Source of the DNA: Extensimonas perlucida | GTDB taxonomy: Bacteria > Pseudomonadota > Gammaproteobacteria > Burkholderiales > Burkholderiaceae_C | Assembly: GCF_007655255.1 (NCBI RefSeq) | Contig: NZ_VMYE01000002.1 | Coordinates: 124,001 to 188,000, forward strand | DNA length: 64,000 nt | Direction: 5' to 3' | Part shown: positions 16,002 to 29,117 of the stretch, piece by piece | Layout: each line of letters begins with the position of its first letter | Numbering within the stretch: position 1 is the first letter of the stretch | Notes under the pieces: generated by a model | Databases searched by the model: none | Seen by the model: the letters and a program-made list of their open reading frames with translations, nothing else | What the model was told of the DNA's origin: nothing | Made by a program: the position numbers and the translations under genes

Positions 16002-18403
16002 TCAGTCCGATGCCAAAGCCCCGAGCGCGCGCAGGATGTGCTCGGGCGTGGCCGGGGCGTCGAGGCGCAGCGGCTGTGCGGCGAAGGGGCTGGCCGCCGC
16101 ACCCGCAATACCCTCTGCGCCCGCTGCGCCCGCTGCACCTGGAGCGGCGGCGATGGCATTGCGCAGCGCCTCATAGACGCTGAGCGCGAGCATGAAGGGC
16201 GGCTCGCCCACGGCCTTGCTGCCGCCCACGTTGTCCTCGCGGTTGGGCTCTGGCCACAAGTCCACGTGGAATTGCGCGGGCACGTCGCCCGCGGCGGGGA
16301 TTTTGTAGGTGCTGGGCGCGCAGGTGCTCAGGGCGCCGGCGTCGTTCCACACGAGCTGCTCGGTCGTGAGCCAACCCATGCCCTGCACGAAGCCGCCCTC
16401 GATCTGGCCGCGGTCTATGGCCGGGTTGATGCTGCGGCCCACGTCGTGCAGGATGTCCACGCGCAGCACGCGGCTCTCGCCCGTGAGCGTGTCTATGGCC
16501 ACCTCGGTGCAGGCCGCGCCGTAGGCGAAGTAGTAAAACGGCCGGCCCGTGAGCGTGTGCTTGTCGTAGTGGATCTTGGGCGTGCGGTAAAAGCCGTCGC
16601 TCCACAGCTGCAAGCGCTGCGCGTAGGCGAGCTGCACCAGCGCCGTGAAGCTGCGTTGCTGCGTGGGCGAGTGCACCTGGCCGTCGGCAAAGCGCACCTG
16701 CTCGGGGTGGCAGCCGTCGAGCTGCGCCACCAGCGCCGCCAGGCGCGTGCGCACCTGGCGTGCGGCGTCCTGCGCGGCGCGGCCGTTGAGGTCGGTGCCG
16801 CTCGACGCGGCCGTGGCGCTCGCGTTGGGCACCTTGGCGGTGTCGCTGGCCGTCACCTGCACGCGGCCAAGCGGCACGCCCAGCGCGTCGGCGACGATCT
16901 GCGCCACCTTGGTGTGCAGCCCTTGCCCCATCTCGGTGCCGCCGTGGTTGACCTGCACGCTGCCGTCGGTATAGACATGCACCAGCGCGCCCGCCTGGTT
17001 GAACTGCGTGGCCGTGAAGCTGATGCCGAATTTGACCGGCGTGAGCGCGAGCCCACGGCGCAGCACGGGCTGCGTGCGATTCCAGGCCAAAATGGCCTCT
17101 TGCCGGCGTCGGTACTGCGCAGACAGCTCCAGTTGTGAGAGCAATTGCGGCAGGATGTTGTCTTCCACCGCCATTTGGTAGGGCGTGGTGTGGCGCCCCG
17201 CGGTCGGGTCGGGGTCGTAGAGGTTGCGCCGGCGCACGTCGAGCGCGTCACGCCCCAGCGCGCGCGCGATGTCCCCGAGGATGGCCTCGATCGCGAGCAT
17301 GCCCTGCGGCCCGCCAAAGCCGCGGAAGGCCGTGTGGCTTTGCGTGTGCGTCTTGCAGCGCAGCGAGGTGATTTCCACGTCGCTCAGGTAGTAGGCGTTG
17401 TCGCAGTGGAACACCGCGCGGTCGGCCACCGGGCCCGAGAGGTCGGCCGAAAAGCCGCAGTTGGCCGCCATTTGCAGCCGCAGGCCCTGGATGCGCCCGG
17501 TGTCGTCGAAGCCCACCTCGTATTCGTAGGCGAAAGGGTGGCGCTTGCCGGTGATGAGAAAGTCCTCGCGCCGCGCGAGCCGCAGCTTCACGGGGCGGCC
17601 GAACTTGTGCGCGGCCAGCGCCGCCCACACGGCGATCTGGCCGGCCTGCGTCTCCTTGCCGCCAAAGCCGCCGCCCATGCGCCGGCACTCCACGCGCACC
17701 GCGTGCTGCGCGAGCCCCAGTGCGTGCGCGACCCAGTGCTGCACTTCGGCGGGGTGCTGCGTGCTCGAATGCACGAGCCACTGGCCTTGCTCGAGCGGCA
17801 GCGCGTAGGCGATCTGCCCTTCGAGGTAAAAGTGCTCCTGCCCGCCGACCTCGAAGCGCCCGCGCAGGCGATGCGGGGCCGCCGCCAGCGCCGCCGCCGC
17901 ATCGCCGCGGCGCAGCGTGACGGGCGGCAGCACGTAGCTTTGCGCCTGCAGCGCCTGCTCCAGTGTGAGGATCGCGGGCAGCGGCGCAATGTCTGGCTGC
18001 ACCGCACGCGCCGCGCGCCGCGCCTGCGCCGGGCTGTCCGCCACCACCAGCCCCAGCACCTGGCCCAGGTACTGCACGCGCTCGTGCGCAAAAATGGGCT
18101 CATCGCGCGCGGGCGTGGGCAGCCACAGGTCGCCGGGCAGGTCGCCCGCGAGCACCACGCCGTGCACGCCGGCCAGCGCGAGCGCGGGTGCCGCGTCGAT
18201 GCCGCGCAGCAGCCCGTGCGCACACGGCGAGACGATGGGCGCGGCGTAGAGCGTGCCCTTGGTCTCGGGCAGGTCATCGACATAGGGCGCCGCGCCGCAG
18301 ACCTGGGCACGCGCGCTTTCGTGCGGCCAGGGCTGGCCCAGCGCGGGGCTGAGGGACATCGGCAAGGATGCGGCAGAAGCCGCGGCAGGCAGCGTAGCGG
18401 GCT

Positions 18404-18407
<4 letters not shown>
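16002..18407 (-). CDS. xdhB: Xanthine dehydrogenase, molybdopterin-binding large subunit
   Basis: 801 residues. It oxidises hypoxanthine and xanthine to urate at the molybdenum centre, working with XdhA. Cofactor and active-site motifs are present: MGGGFGGKETQAGQ, TAFRGFGGPQG, HGGTEMGQGLHTK and the catalytic Glu in GGSKAVGEPPFML. The start ATG overlaps the xdhA stop in ATGA, showing translational coupling. Near the C-terminus an Ala/Gly-rich run (APGAAGAAGAEGIAGAAA) is inserted where homologues are usually compact. No xdhC maturation gene follows in the window. Confidence 0.95.
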
Positions 18408-20179
<1,772 letters not shown>

Positions 20180-20385
20180 GGGGAGTGAATCTAGACAACG
20201 AAAGGGAAAAGCGGTCTATGCTCTGCGCCATTGTGCGGCGGCGGACGGACGTCGATGAAATAGCATGTTCTATGCCGGATCGGGGCCGCCAGAATCCGTC
20301 GTTCCTGAGCGTAGTGCGCTGCCAAAAAAAGAGCTTCCCGCGCATGCTGCGTGCGCTGAGGCATCGAAATTGCTTCAACATTGCT

Positions 20386-20398
20386 CCAATAAAATTGG
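20386..20398. promoter_or_regulatory. Small palindrome upstream of the purine importer
   Basis: CCAATAAAATTGG forms a perfect 5-base inverted repeat around AAA, 22 bases before the importer ATPase start and inside the 241-base divergent region shared with xdhA. Its AT-rich nature suits a -10 region or operator. No regulator gene is adjacent, so the role is speculative. Confidence 0.25.
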
Positions 20399-20420
20399 GA
20401 TAGCCAAGCAAGTGCACCGC

Positions 20421-22121
20421 ATGAACGCATCGTCCTCTTTGATTGCCGCGGGAAGCGACCCAGATCGCGGCTCCGCCCCGCCGCGTCTGCAGCTCGCCGG
20501 CATCCGCAAAAGCTACCCCGGCGTGGTGGCCAACGATGATGTGTCGCTCATGGTGCAGCCGGGCGAGATCCATGCCGTGCTGGGCGAAAACGGTGCGGGC
20601 AAGTCCACGCTCATGAAGATCATCTACGGCGCGGTGCAGCCCGACGCTGGCGCGGTGTGGTTCAACGGCCAGCCCGTGCAGGTGCGCAACCCGCAGGAGG
20701 CGCGCGCGCTGGGCATTGCGATGGTGTTCCAGCATTTCAGCCTGTTCGACACGCTCACCGTGGCCGAGAACGTGTGGCTGGGGCTGGACAAGGGGCTGGC
20801 GCTCGCCGAGGTCACGCGCCGCATCAGCGCCAAGGCGGCCGAATACGGGCTCGATGTCGATCCGTTGCGCCCGGTGCACACGCTGAGCGTGGGCGAGATG
20901 CAGCGCGTGGAGATCATCCGCGCGCTGCTCGGCGCGCCGCAGCTGTTGATCCTCGACGAGCCGACCTCGGTGCTCACGCCGCAGGCAGTCGAAAAACTCT
21001 TCGTCGTGCTGCGCCGCCTCGCCAGCGAGGGCTGCAGCATCCTCTACATCAGCCACAAGCTGCACGAGATTCGCGCGTTGTGCACGGCTTGCACGGTGCT
21101 GCGCGGCGGCAAGGTCACGGGCGTGTGCAATCCGGCGCTCGAATCGAACGCCTCGCTCTCGCGCCTAATGATTGGCGCCGAGCCGCCCGCGCTGCAGCAC
21201 CGCGCGGCGCCGCCGGGTGCGCCCGTGCTGCGCGTGCAGGGCTTGTCGCTGCGGCGCGCCGATCCGTTTGGCGTCGATCTGGTCGATGTGCGGCTGGAGG
21301 TGCGTGCGGGCGAGGTCGTGGGTATTGCGGGCGTGTCGGGCAACGGGCAAAAAGAGCTGCTCGCTGCGCTCTCGGGCGAGGACACGCGCGCCGCACCCGG
21401 CAGCATCGAGATCGTGGGACCGGGTGCGGGCCGGCAGGGGCAGGACGTGAGTCGGCAGGTGCAGGACGTGAGCCGGCAAGGGCCGGGGGCCCGCCGTGCG
21501 CTGGGCCTGCACTTCGTGCCCGAGGAGCGCCTGGGCCGCGGCGCCGTGCCCAGCATGGACTTGGCGCACAACCTGCTGCTCACGCGCGCGGAGGCCGTGG
21601 CTGCGGGCGGCTGGATTCGGCTCGCGGCGCTGCAGGCGCAGGCGTGCGGCATCATCGAGCGCTTTCGCGTGCGCGCCGCGGGGCCGCAGGCGCCGGCGCA
21701 GTCGCTGTCGGGCGGCAATCTGCAAAAATTCATCGTCGGGCGCGAGATCGACGCCCAGCCGCGCCTGCTCATCCTGGCGCAGCCGACCTGGGGCGTGGAC
21801 GTGGGCGCAGCGGCGCAGATCCGCACCGAAATCCTGGCGCTGCGCGACGCGGGCTGCGCGGTGCTCGTGCTCAGCGAGGAGCTCGACGAGCTGTTCGAGC
21901 TCAGCGACCGGCTGCATGTGCTCGCCAAAGGGCGGCTGTCGCCCGCGGTGCCGCGCGCCGAGGCCACGGTGGCGCAGATCGGCGCCTGGATGAGCGGTCT
22001 GTGGCACGCCGAGGTGCAGGCGCGCCTGGCGCAAATGGCTGAAACACAAGTCGAAATTCCGCCCGAAAACCCCGGCGCAGCCGCGTCCAGCAGCGACGGA
22101 GCCGCGCATGCTGCGGCTTGA
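20421..22121 (+). CDS. BMP-type nucleoside/purine ABC importer, ATP-binding protein
   Basis: 566 residues with two fused ATPase domains as in sugar and nucleoside (NupA/YufO-type) importers. Domain 1 has Walker A GENGAGKST, signature LSVGEMQRVEI and Walker B LLILDEPTSVLTP. Domain 2 has GVSGNGQKELL in place of a Walker A, signature SLSGGNLQKF and LLILAQPTWGVDVGA, which is usual for this family. The ATG at 20421 (MNASSSLIAAG) is chosen although the frame is open upstream. Tandem 21-bp repeats are inserted in domain 2. The stop overlaps the first permease gene by 14 bases. Substrate is probably a purine, from its xdhAB neighbour. Confidence 0.9.
   Translation: MNASSSLIAAGSDPDRGSAPPRLQLAGIRKSYPGVVANDDVSLMVQPGEIHAVLGENGAGKSTLMKIIYGAVQPDAGAVWFNGQPVQVRNPQEARALGIAMVFQHFSLFDTLTVAENVWLGLDKGLALAEVTRRISAKAAEYGLDVDPLRPVHTLSVGEMQRVEIIRALLGAPQLLILDEPTSVLTPQAVEKLFVVLRRLASEGCSILYISHKLHEIRALCTACTVLRGGKVTGVCNPALESNASLSRLMIGAEPPALQHRAAPPGAPVLRVQGLSLRRADPFGVDLVDVRLEVRAGEVVGIAGVSGNGQKELLAALSGEDTRAAPGSIEIVGPGAGRQGQDVSRQVQDVSRQGPGARRALGLHFVPEERLGRGAVPSMDLAHNLLLTRAEAVAAGGWIRLAALQAQACGIIERFRVRAAGPQAPAQSLSGGNLQKFIVGREIDAQPRLLILAQPTWGVDVGAAAQIRTEILALRDAGCAVLVLSEELDELFELSDRLHVLAKGRLSPAVPRAEATVAQIGAWMSGLWHAEVQARLAQMAETQVEIPPENPGAAASSSDGAAHAAA
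21432..21473 (+). repeat. 21-bp tandem repeat inside the importer ATPase gene
   Basis: Two adjacent 21-base units (CGGCAGGGGCAGGACGTGAG plus one base, and a near-identical second unit), followed by a partial third, encode a repeated RQGQDVS/RQVQDVS peptide after EIVGPGAG in the second ATPase domain. Unit length is a multiple of three, so the frame is kept. It looks like slippage in a surface loop. Confidence 0.75.
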
Positions 22122-23187
22122 GCCCCGCCCCATGCCCTCGCGCGGCTGGACCTATGCCTCGCCGCTGCTCGCGCTCGCGCTCACGGTGCTGATCGGTGTG
22201 GCGCTGTTCGCGCTGCTGGGCAAAGACCCGCTGCGCGGTCTGCAGGTGTTTTTCTGGGAGCCCGTCAAGTCGGCTTACGCGCTCGGCGAGCTGCTCGTCA
22301 AGGCCACGCCGCTGCTGCTCATCGCGCTCGGGCTCGCGGTGTGCTTTCGCTCCAACGTGTGGAACATCGGCGCCGAGGGGCAATACATCCTCGGCGCGAT
22401 CAGCGCGGGCGGCGTGGCGCTGCTCGCGACGCCCGAGACGGGGCGCTGGATCGTGCCTGCGCTGCTGCTCGCGGGGGTGCTGGGCGGCATGGCCTGGGCC
22501 GCGCTCACGGCGCTGCTGCGCGAGCGCTTTCACGCGAACGAAATCCTCGTGAGCCTGATGCTGGTTTATGTGGCTTCGCTCTTGCTCAGCTACCTGGTGT
22601 TCGGGCCGTGGAAAGACCCGCAGGGCTACAACTTTCCGCAGACGCGCATGTTCGAGCGCGTGACGCAGATTCCGCGCCTGTGGCCGGGCACGCGCGTGCA
22701 CGTCGGGCTGCTGCTCGCGCTCGTTGGCGCTGCGGGGCTGTGGGTGTTTTTGTTTCGCACGCGCGCGGGCTTTGCGCAGCAGGTGGGCGGGCTCGCGCCT
22801 GCGGCGGCGCGCTACGCGGGCTTTTCTTCGCGGCGTGCGCTGTGGCTCGCGCTGCTGCTGTCGGGCGGGCTCGCGGGGTTGGCCGGGGCGCTCGAAGTCG
22901 CGGGGCCGATCGGGCAGCTCACGCCCTACGTGCCCGCGGGCTACGGCTTTGCCGCGATCATCGTCGCCTTCGTCGGGCGGCTGCATCCGCTGGGCATGGT
23001 GCTGTCGGCGGTGCTCATGAGCATGTTCTACATCGGCGGCGAGCTCGCGCAGTCGCGCCTGGGCCTGCCCAAGTCGATCACGGGCGTGTTCCAGGGCCTG
23101 CTGCTGTTCACGCTGCTGGCCTGCGACACGCTGATCGTGTACCGCGTGCGCTGGGGCCGCGGCGGTGCGCGCAAGGCAGGGGGTTGA
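22108..23187 (+). CDS. BMP-type nucleoside/purine ABC importer, permease 1
   Basis: 359 residues, highly hydrophobic with about nine or ten membrane helices, in the BPD_transp_2 permease family. Family motifs are NVWNIGAEGQYILGAI and, later, GYGFAAIIVAFVGRLHPLG. Its start overlaps the ATPase stop, and the second permease begins 3 bases after its stop. It should form a heterodimer with the next gene product. Confidence 0.9.
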   Translation: MLRLEPRPMPSRGWTYASPLLALALTVLIGVALFALLGKDPLRGLQVFFWEPVKSAYALGELLVKATPLLLIALGLAVCFRSNVWNIGAEGQYILGAISAGGVALLATPETGRWIVPALLLAGVLGGMAWAALTALLRERFHANEILVSLMLVYVASLLLSYLVFGPWKDPQGYNFPQTRMFERVTQIPRLWPGTRVHVGLLLALVGAAGLWVFLFRTRAGFAQQVGGLAPAAARYAGFSSRRALWLALLLSGGLAGLAGALEVAGPIGQLTPYVPAGYGFAAIIVAFVGRLHPLGMVLSAVLMSMFYIGGELAQSRLGLPKSITGVFQGLLLFTLLACDTLIVYRVRWGRGGARKAGG

Positions 23188-23190
23188 GGC

Positions 23191-24108
23191 ATGGAATCCT
23201 ACGCATTGCTCATCGCCGCCACGCTCAACGCAGGCACGGTGCTCGCGCTCGCGGCGCTGGGCTTGCTCATCAACGAAAAGGCCGGCATCGTCAACCTCGG
23301 TGCCGAGGGCCTGATGCTGTGCGCCGCGATCGCGGGCTTTGCCACCGTGGTGCACACGGGTAATACCTGGCTGGGCTTTGCCGCGGGCATGGGCGCGGGC
23401 GCGCTGCTCGCAGGCGCATTCGGCGTGCTCGTGATCTGGCTGCACACCAACCAGTACGCGACGGGGCTCGCGCTGAGCTTGTTCGGCAGCGGCTTTTCGG
23501 CCTTCGTGGGCATAGGCTACGTGCAGGCCAAACTGCCCGAGCTGCCGCGCTACGCGATTCCCTTGCTGGGTGACGTGCCGCTGCTCGGGCCGGCGCTGTT
23601 TCGCCAGCACCCGCTCGTGTACCTGACCATGCTGCTCACGGCGGCGCTCGCGTGGTTTTTGTACCGCGCGCGCGCCGGGCTGGTGCTGCGCGCGGTGGGC
23701 GAGTCGCCCGCGGCGGCGCACGCGCTCGGCTACCCGGTGCGGCGCATCCGCTTTGCGGCCGTGCTCGCGGGCGGCGCGCTGTGCGGCCTCTCGGGGGCTT
23801 ACCTTTCGACGGTTTATACGCCGCTGTGGGTCGAGGGCATGGTCGCGGGGCGCGGCTGGATCGCGCTCGCGCTCACCACCTTTGCCACCTGGCGCCCGGC
23901 ACGTGTCTTGCTTGGCGCGTACCTGTTCGGCGGCGTGACCATGCTGCAGTTCCACCTGCAGGCCACGGGCGTGGAACTGCCCAGCCAGTGGCTGAGCATG
24001 CTGCCCTACGTGGCCACCATCGTGGTGCTCGCGCTGATTTCGCGCAACCCGGTCTGGATTCGTGTCAACATGCCGGCCTCGCTCGGCAAGCCGTTCCATC
24101 CGGGGTGA
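23191..24108 (+). CDS. BMP-type nucleoside/purine ABC importer, permease 2
   Basis: 305 residues, the shorter of the two BPD_transp_2 permeases. It shows NEKAGIVNLGAEGLMLCAA near the N-terminus and GMVAGRGWIALALTTFATW, both typical of the second permease of NupPQ-like systems. The transmembrane content is high throughout. It is followed after 57 bases by the substrate-binding protein gene. Confidence 0.9.
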   Translation: MESYALLIAATLNAGTVLALAALGLLINEKAGIVNLGAEGLMLCAAIAGFATVVHTGNTWLGFAAGMGAGALLAGAFGVLVIWLHTNQYATGLALSLFGSGFSAFVGIGYVQAKLPELPRYAIPLLGDVPLLGPALFRQHPLVYLTMLLTAALAWFLYRARAGLVLRAVGESPAAAHALGYPVRRIRFAAVLAGGALCGLSGAYLSTVYTPLWVEGMVAGRGWIALALTTFATWRPARVLLGAYLFGGVTMLQFHLQATGVELPSQWLSMLPYVATIVVLALISRNPVWIRVNMPASLGKPFHPG

Positions 24109-24165
24109 TGCTGGCGCCGCATCGGTTTTTCGTCCCTGCAAGCCTTCTGTTCTGAAAGGACTCCC

Positions 24166-25332
24166 ATGACTGACCTGCACAAACGCTCCTTGCTCAAGCT
24201 CGCCACGTTCTCGGCCCTGGCAGCGGCCGCGCTCGCCGGCTGCGGCAAGAAGGAAGAGCCCGCCCCCGCGCCCGCTGCCGCGCCGGCTTCGGCCGCGCAG
24301 GCGCCTGCGCCCAAGCCCGAGCCGCTCAAGATCGCCTTTGCCTACGTGGGCCCGGTGGGCGACGGCGGCTGGTCTTACGCGCACGACTTGGGGCGCAAGG
24401 CGGTCGAGAAGGAGTTTGGCGACAAGGTGCAGACGAGCTACGTCGAGAGCGTGCCCGAAGGCGCCGACGCCGAGCGCGTGTTCCGCGACATGGTCGGCCA
24501 GGGCAACAAGCTCGTGTTTGGCACTTCGTTCGGCTACATGGAGAGCATGGCCAAGGTCGCCCCCGACCATCCCGAGGTCAAGTTCGAGCACGCCACGGGC
24601 TACAAGACCGCAGACAACCTGCGCACCTACGACAGCCGCACTTACGAGGGCGCCTACCTCGCGGGCATCATCGCGGGCGGCATGACCAAGAGCAACACGC
24701 TGGGCGTGGTGGGCTCGGTGCCCATCCCCGAGGTGGTGCGCAACATCAACAGCTTCACGCTCGGCGCGCAAAGCGTGAACCCCAAGATCAAGACCAAGGT
24801 CGTTTGGGTGAACGAGTGGTTCAACCCGCCCAAGGAGACCGAGGCGGCAACCTCGCTGATCAACGGCGGCGCCGACGTGCTGTTCCAAAACACCGATTCA
24901 CCCGCCGTGCTCAAAACCGCCGAAGACAAGGGCAAGCGCGCCTTTGGCTGGGACAGCGACATGAAGGCCTACGGCCCCAAGGCGCACCTCGCGTCTTCCA
25001 TCATCAACTGGGGGCCGTACTACATCCAGAGCGTCAAGGAGGTGCTCGACGGCACCTGGAAGACCGGGCGCAGCTGGTGGGGCGTGAAAGAGGGCGCGAT
25101 CGACATCGTCTCGATCGCCGATGACGTGCCCGCCGAGCTCAAGGCCAAGGTCGATGCGGCCAAGAGCGGCCTCAAGGACGGCAGCCTGGTGATCTGGAAA
25201 GGTCCCATCGTGGACAACACCGGCAAGCACGTGCTCGACAAGGACGCCGTGGCCGACGATCAGTTCCTGGGTGGCATCAACTTCTACGTCAAGGGCGTGG
25301 AAGGCAAGGTGCCGGGCGGGGAGAAGAAGTAA
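24166..25332 (+). CDS. BMP-family substrate-binding lipoprotein of the purine/nucleoside importer
   Basis: 388 residues. The N-terminus MTDLHKRSLLKLATFSALAA leads to a lipobox LAGC (Cys about residue 26) and a Pro/Ala-rich tether. The BMP fold begins at KIAFAYVGPVGDGGWSYAHD, the family hallmark, with DTDSPAVL-like FQNTDSPAVLKTAEDKG later. It captures the ligand in the periplasm for the preceding permeases. In Burkholderiales such proteins next to xdhAB are generally taken as purine or nucleoside binders; this substrate is inferred. An AAAGGA ribosome site precedes the ATG. Confidence 0.9.
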   Translation: MTDLHKRSLLKLATFSALAAAALAGCGKKEEPAPAPAAAPASAAQAPAPKPEPLKIAFAYVGPVGDGGWSYAHDLGRKAVEKEFGDKVQTSYVESVPEGADAERVFRDMVGQGNKLVFGTSFGYMESMAKVAPDHPEVKFEHATGYKTADNLRTYDSRTYEGAYLAGIIAGGMTKSNTLGVVGSVPIPEVVRNINSFTLGAQSVNPKIKTKVVWVNEWFNPPKETEAATSLINGGADVLFQNTDSPAVLKTAEDKGKRAFGWDSDMKAYGPKAHLASSIINWGPYYIQSVKEVLDGTWKTGRSWWGVKEGAIDIVSIADDVPAELKAKVDAAKSGLKDGSLVIWKGPIVDNTGKHVLDKDAVADDQFLGGINFYVKGVEGKVPGGEKK

Positions 25333-25349
25333 GGGCAAGAGTAAGCCGC

Positions 25350-25919
25350 TCAACGCGGAGGTCTGGGCCCTGCGGGTGCGATCTGCACGCTTTCGGTCCA
25401 AGCCGTCGGGCGCGCCAGTGCAATCTGTTGGCGCGCCTGCGCTGCCGAAGCGATCCACGCCTTTTCTGCGGCGTATTCCAGGAACGCCTGCGTACTCAGC
25501 AGCACGCAGGTTTTGGGCAGAGCCACGGCGTTGCGTAAAAACCAGGCATCTTCGAACAAGACCAGGGGGCGCGCCGCCGGTGCCTGAAGCTGCAAGTCGA
25601 TGAGCAGGCTTTGGATAGAGAGCTCACCCAGGTTGGGCGGAGTCTGGTAGTTCGGCTCCTGCGCGCGCAGCCTGGCCAGGGATGCACCCACCTGCGTGGT
25701 GAAGGTTTCGATGTGCTCTGCATGGGTGTTGTAGAACGCCAGCAGGTTGCGCGCCTCGATGGAGGCGTTGGCGGCCAGACCGCGGTGCACCGTATCGGCG
25801 CAGACGACATCGGTCAGCCCCAGGCGGAACTTCAGCAACAAGTGCAGCAGATCGCCCGCAGCCAGGGAAAACAGCGGCCCCGCGTCGGGGATGAGCAGGC
25901 GGCTCATTGCGCGGGCCAT
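25350..25919 (-). CDS. PIN-domain toxin-like protein of a toxin-antitoxin pair
   Basis: 189 residues (185 if the internal ATG at 25907 is used). The N-terminus has LLIPDAGPLFSLA, the first PIN acidic residue, and LVLFEDAWFLRNA supplies the later acidic pair; GELSIQSLL is a plausible middle acidic site. This fits the DUF3368-like PIN nucleases that pair with UPF0175-type antitoxins. It would act as an RNase when free. It lies 42 bases after its antitoxin gene and convergent with the BMP gene, inside a purine-use block to which it seems unrelated. Neither start has a strong ribosome site. Confidence 0.7.
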   Translation of the reverse strand: MARAMSRLLIPDAGPLFSLAAGDLLHLLLKFRLGLTDVVCADTVHRGLAANASIEARNLLAFYNTHAEHIETFTTQVGASLARLRAQEPNYQTPPNLGELSIQSLLIDLQLQAPAARPLVLFEDAWFLRNAVALPKTCVLLSTQAFLEYAAEKAWIASAAQARQQIALARPTAWTESVQIAPAGPRPPR

Positions 25920-25961
25920 CTGGTTGCGGCGTGCAGCTTCACTGCCGAATAAGGGGGAGGC

Positions 25962-27566
<1,605 letters not shown>

Positions 27567-27702
27567 GCAGGAGTAGGCGCCCTCCTCGGCGTCTGCGGTG
27601 CGGACGTTGATCGTTTGGCCGGGGCAGGCTGGCGCGCGCGGGCGCTTGCGCTGCGGGCGAAGCTGGGACAATGCACGCACAACAAGCCCCGGAGACAGCA
27701 CC

Positions 27703-29004
27703 ATGCGAAGCGCCCCAAGCCCGGCTCCAAACATGCCCCCCACTGCGCCCCCCGCCGAATCCGCCGCGCAGCGCCCGATGGCGATCGCGCTCGCGGGCAT
27801 GGTGGCGCTGGCCGTGGCCATGGGCATAGGGCGTTTTGCGTTCACGCCGCTGCTGCCCATGATGCTGCACGACGGCCTGCTCGACCTGCCCGGCGCGAGC
27901 TGGCTCGCGAGCGCGAATTATTTCGGCTACCTGGTCGGTGCTGTGCTGTGCACGCTGCAGCCCTGGCTGTGGGCGCGGCTGCGCGTGCTGCCTTTGTTTG
28001 CCTTCGTCACGCTGGTGCGCGGTGGACTCGTGGCGACGGGGCTGCTCACGCTCGCGATGGCCTGGCCCGCGCCTGCGGCCTGGCCTGTGCTGCGCTTTGC
28101 CGCAGGCGTGACGAGCGCCGTGGTGTTCGTCTATACCTCGGGCTGGTGCATGGCGCGGCTCGCGCGGCTGGGCGTGCCTGCGCTCAGCGGCATGATCTAC
28201 ATGGGGCCGGGCGCGGGCATCGTGCTCAGCGGCCTTGCGGCCAGCGCCATGACGGCCTGGCACTGGCGCGCCGCGGCGGGCTGGGTGCTGTTCGGCCTGC
28301 TCGCCTGGGTGCTAGCGGCCTCGGTCTGGCGCACCCTGCGCGGCAGCGACGAGCGTCTGCACGCGGGCGCGCCGGCGGGGCAGGCAGCAGGGCCGACAGG
28401 GAGCGGCGCGAGCGCACCGCCGCAGGGCCGCGCCGAGATGGCCTGGCTCGCGCTGGCTTACGGCTTGGCGGGCTTTGGCTACATCATCACCGCGACCTTC
28501 CTTCCCGTGATCGCGCGCACGGCCCTGCCGGGCTCGGCCTGGCTGGACATGTTCTGGCCCATTTTCGGCCTGGGCGTGATGGCCGGCGCGCTGCTCGTCT
28601 CGCGCCTGCCGCACGGCGGCGACTTTCGCCTGCGCCTGATCGTGTGCTATGTGCTGCAGGCCGCGGGCGTGGCGGCGAGCCTCTACCGCCCGAGTCTGGC
28701 GGGCTTCGTGCTGGGCAGCGTGCTGCTGGGCCTGCCTTTTACCGCGATCACCTTCTTTGCGATGCACGAGGTGCGCCGCCTGCGTCCGGCCCAGGCGGCG
28801 AGCTTCATCGGCTTGCTTACGGCCATGTATGGCGTGGGCCAGATCCTCGGCCCGGCGCTGGTCGCGCTGTTGCTGCGCCGCCTGCCGGACGCCGCGACGG
28901 GTTTTGCGCTGTCGCTCGAGGTTGCCGCGGCGGCGCTTTTTGTGGGCGCGCTGATCTACGCGGGCATGGTGTGGGCGTATCCCGTGCGCGCGGCCAAGCA
29001 CTAG
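27703..29004 (+). CDS. MFS transporter, YbfB/YjiJ family
   Basis: 433 residues with 12 predicted membrane helices. The N-terminal AVAMGIGRFAFTPLLPMML and SANYFGYLVGAVLC are typical of the YbfB/YjiJ group. A Gly/Ala-rich cytoplasmic loop separates the two halves. The ATG at 27703 has GGAG 8 bases upstream. Its substrate is unknown; a link with the purine genes before it or the acyl-CoA genes after it cannot be shown. Confidence 0.85.
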   Translation: MRSAPSPAPNMPPTAPPAESAAQRPMAIALAGMVALAVAMGIGRFAFTPLLPMMLHDGLLDLPGASWLASANYFGYLVGAVLCTLQPWLWARLRVLPLFAFVTLVRGGLVATGLLTLAMAWPAPAAWPVLRFAAGVTSAVVFVYTSGWCMARLARLGVPALSGMIYMGPGAGIVLSGLAASAMTAWHWRAAAGWVLFGLLAWVLAASVWRTLRGSDERLHAGAPAGQAAGPTGSGASAPPQGRAEMAWLALAYGLAGFGYIITATFLPVIARTALPGSAWLDMFWPIFGLGVMAGALLVSRLPHGGDFRLRLIVCYVLQAAGVAASLYRPSLAGFVLGSVLLGLPFTAITFFAMHEVRRLRPAQAASFIGLLTAMYGVGQILGPALVALLLRRLPDAATGFALSLEVAAAALFVGALIYAGMVWAYPVRAAKH

Positions 29005-29083
29005 CGGCACTGCAGATTTTCGGGACTGTGTCATGGCCGCGCGCTGCGCGTGGAAGTCCGGCGCAGGACACCTGCCCGTTTCG

Positions 29084-29113
29084 GGCAAAATAGCACGGTC
29101 GTTCTATTTTGCC
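29084..29113. promoter_or_regulatory. Probable TetR operator overlapping the start of its own gene
   Basis: Perfect 10-base arms GGCAAAATAG and CTATTTTGCC surround a 10-base spacer CACGGTCGTT that is itself partly symmetric (ACG/CGT). The site ends 4 bases before the TetR ATG, ideal for autorepression, and would also control the acyl-CoA genes downstream. Its AT-rich arms stand out in the local GC-rich DNA. Confidence 0.65.
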
Positions 29114-29117
29114 GCGC

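Noticed and set aside
21901-24888. 995-codon open frame on the minus strand across the ABC importer genes
   Set aside because: Antisense to two permeases and a lipoprotein gene with clear motifs; Arg/His-rich and without recognisable domains.
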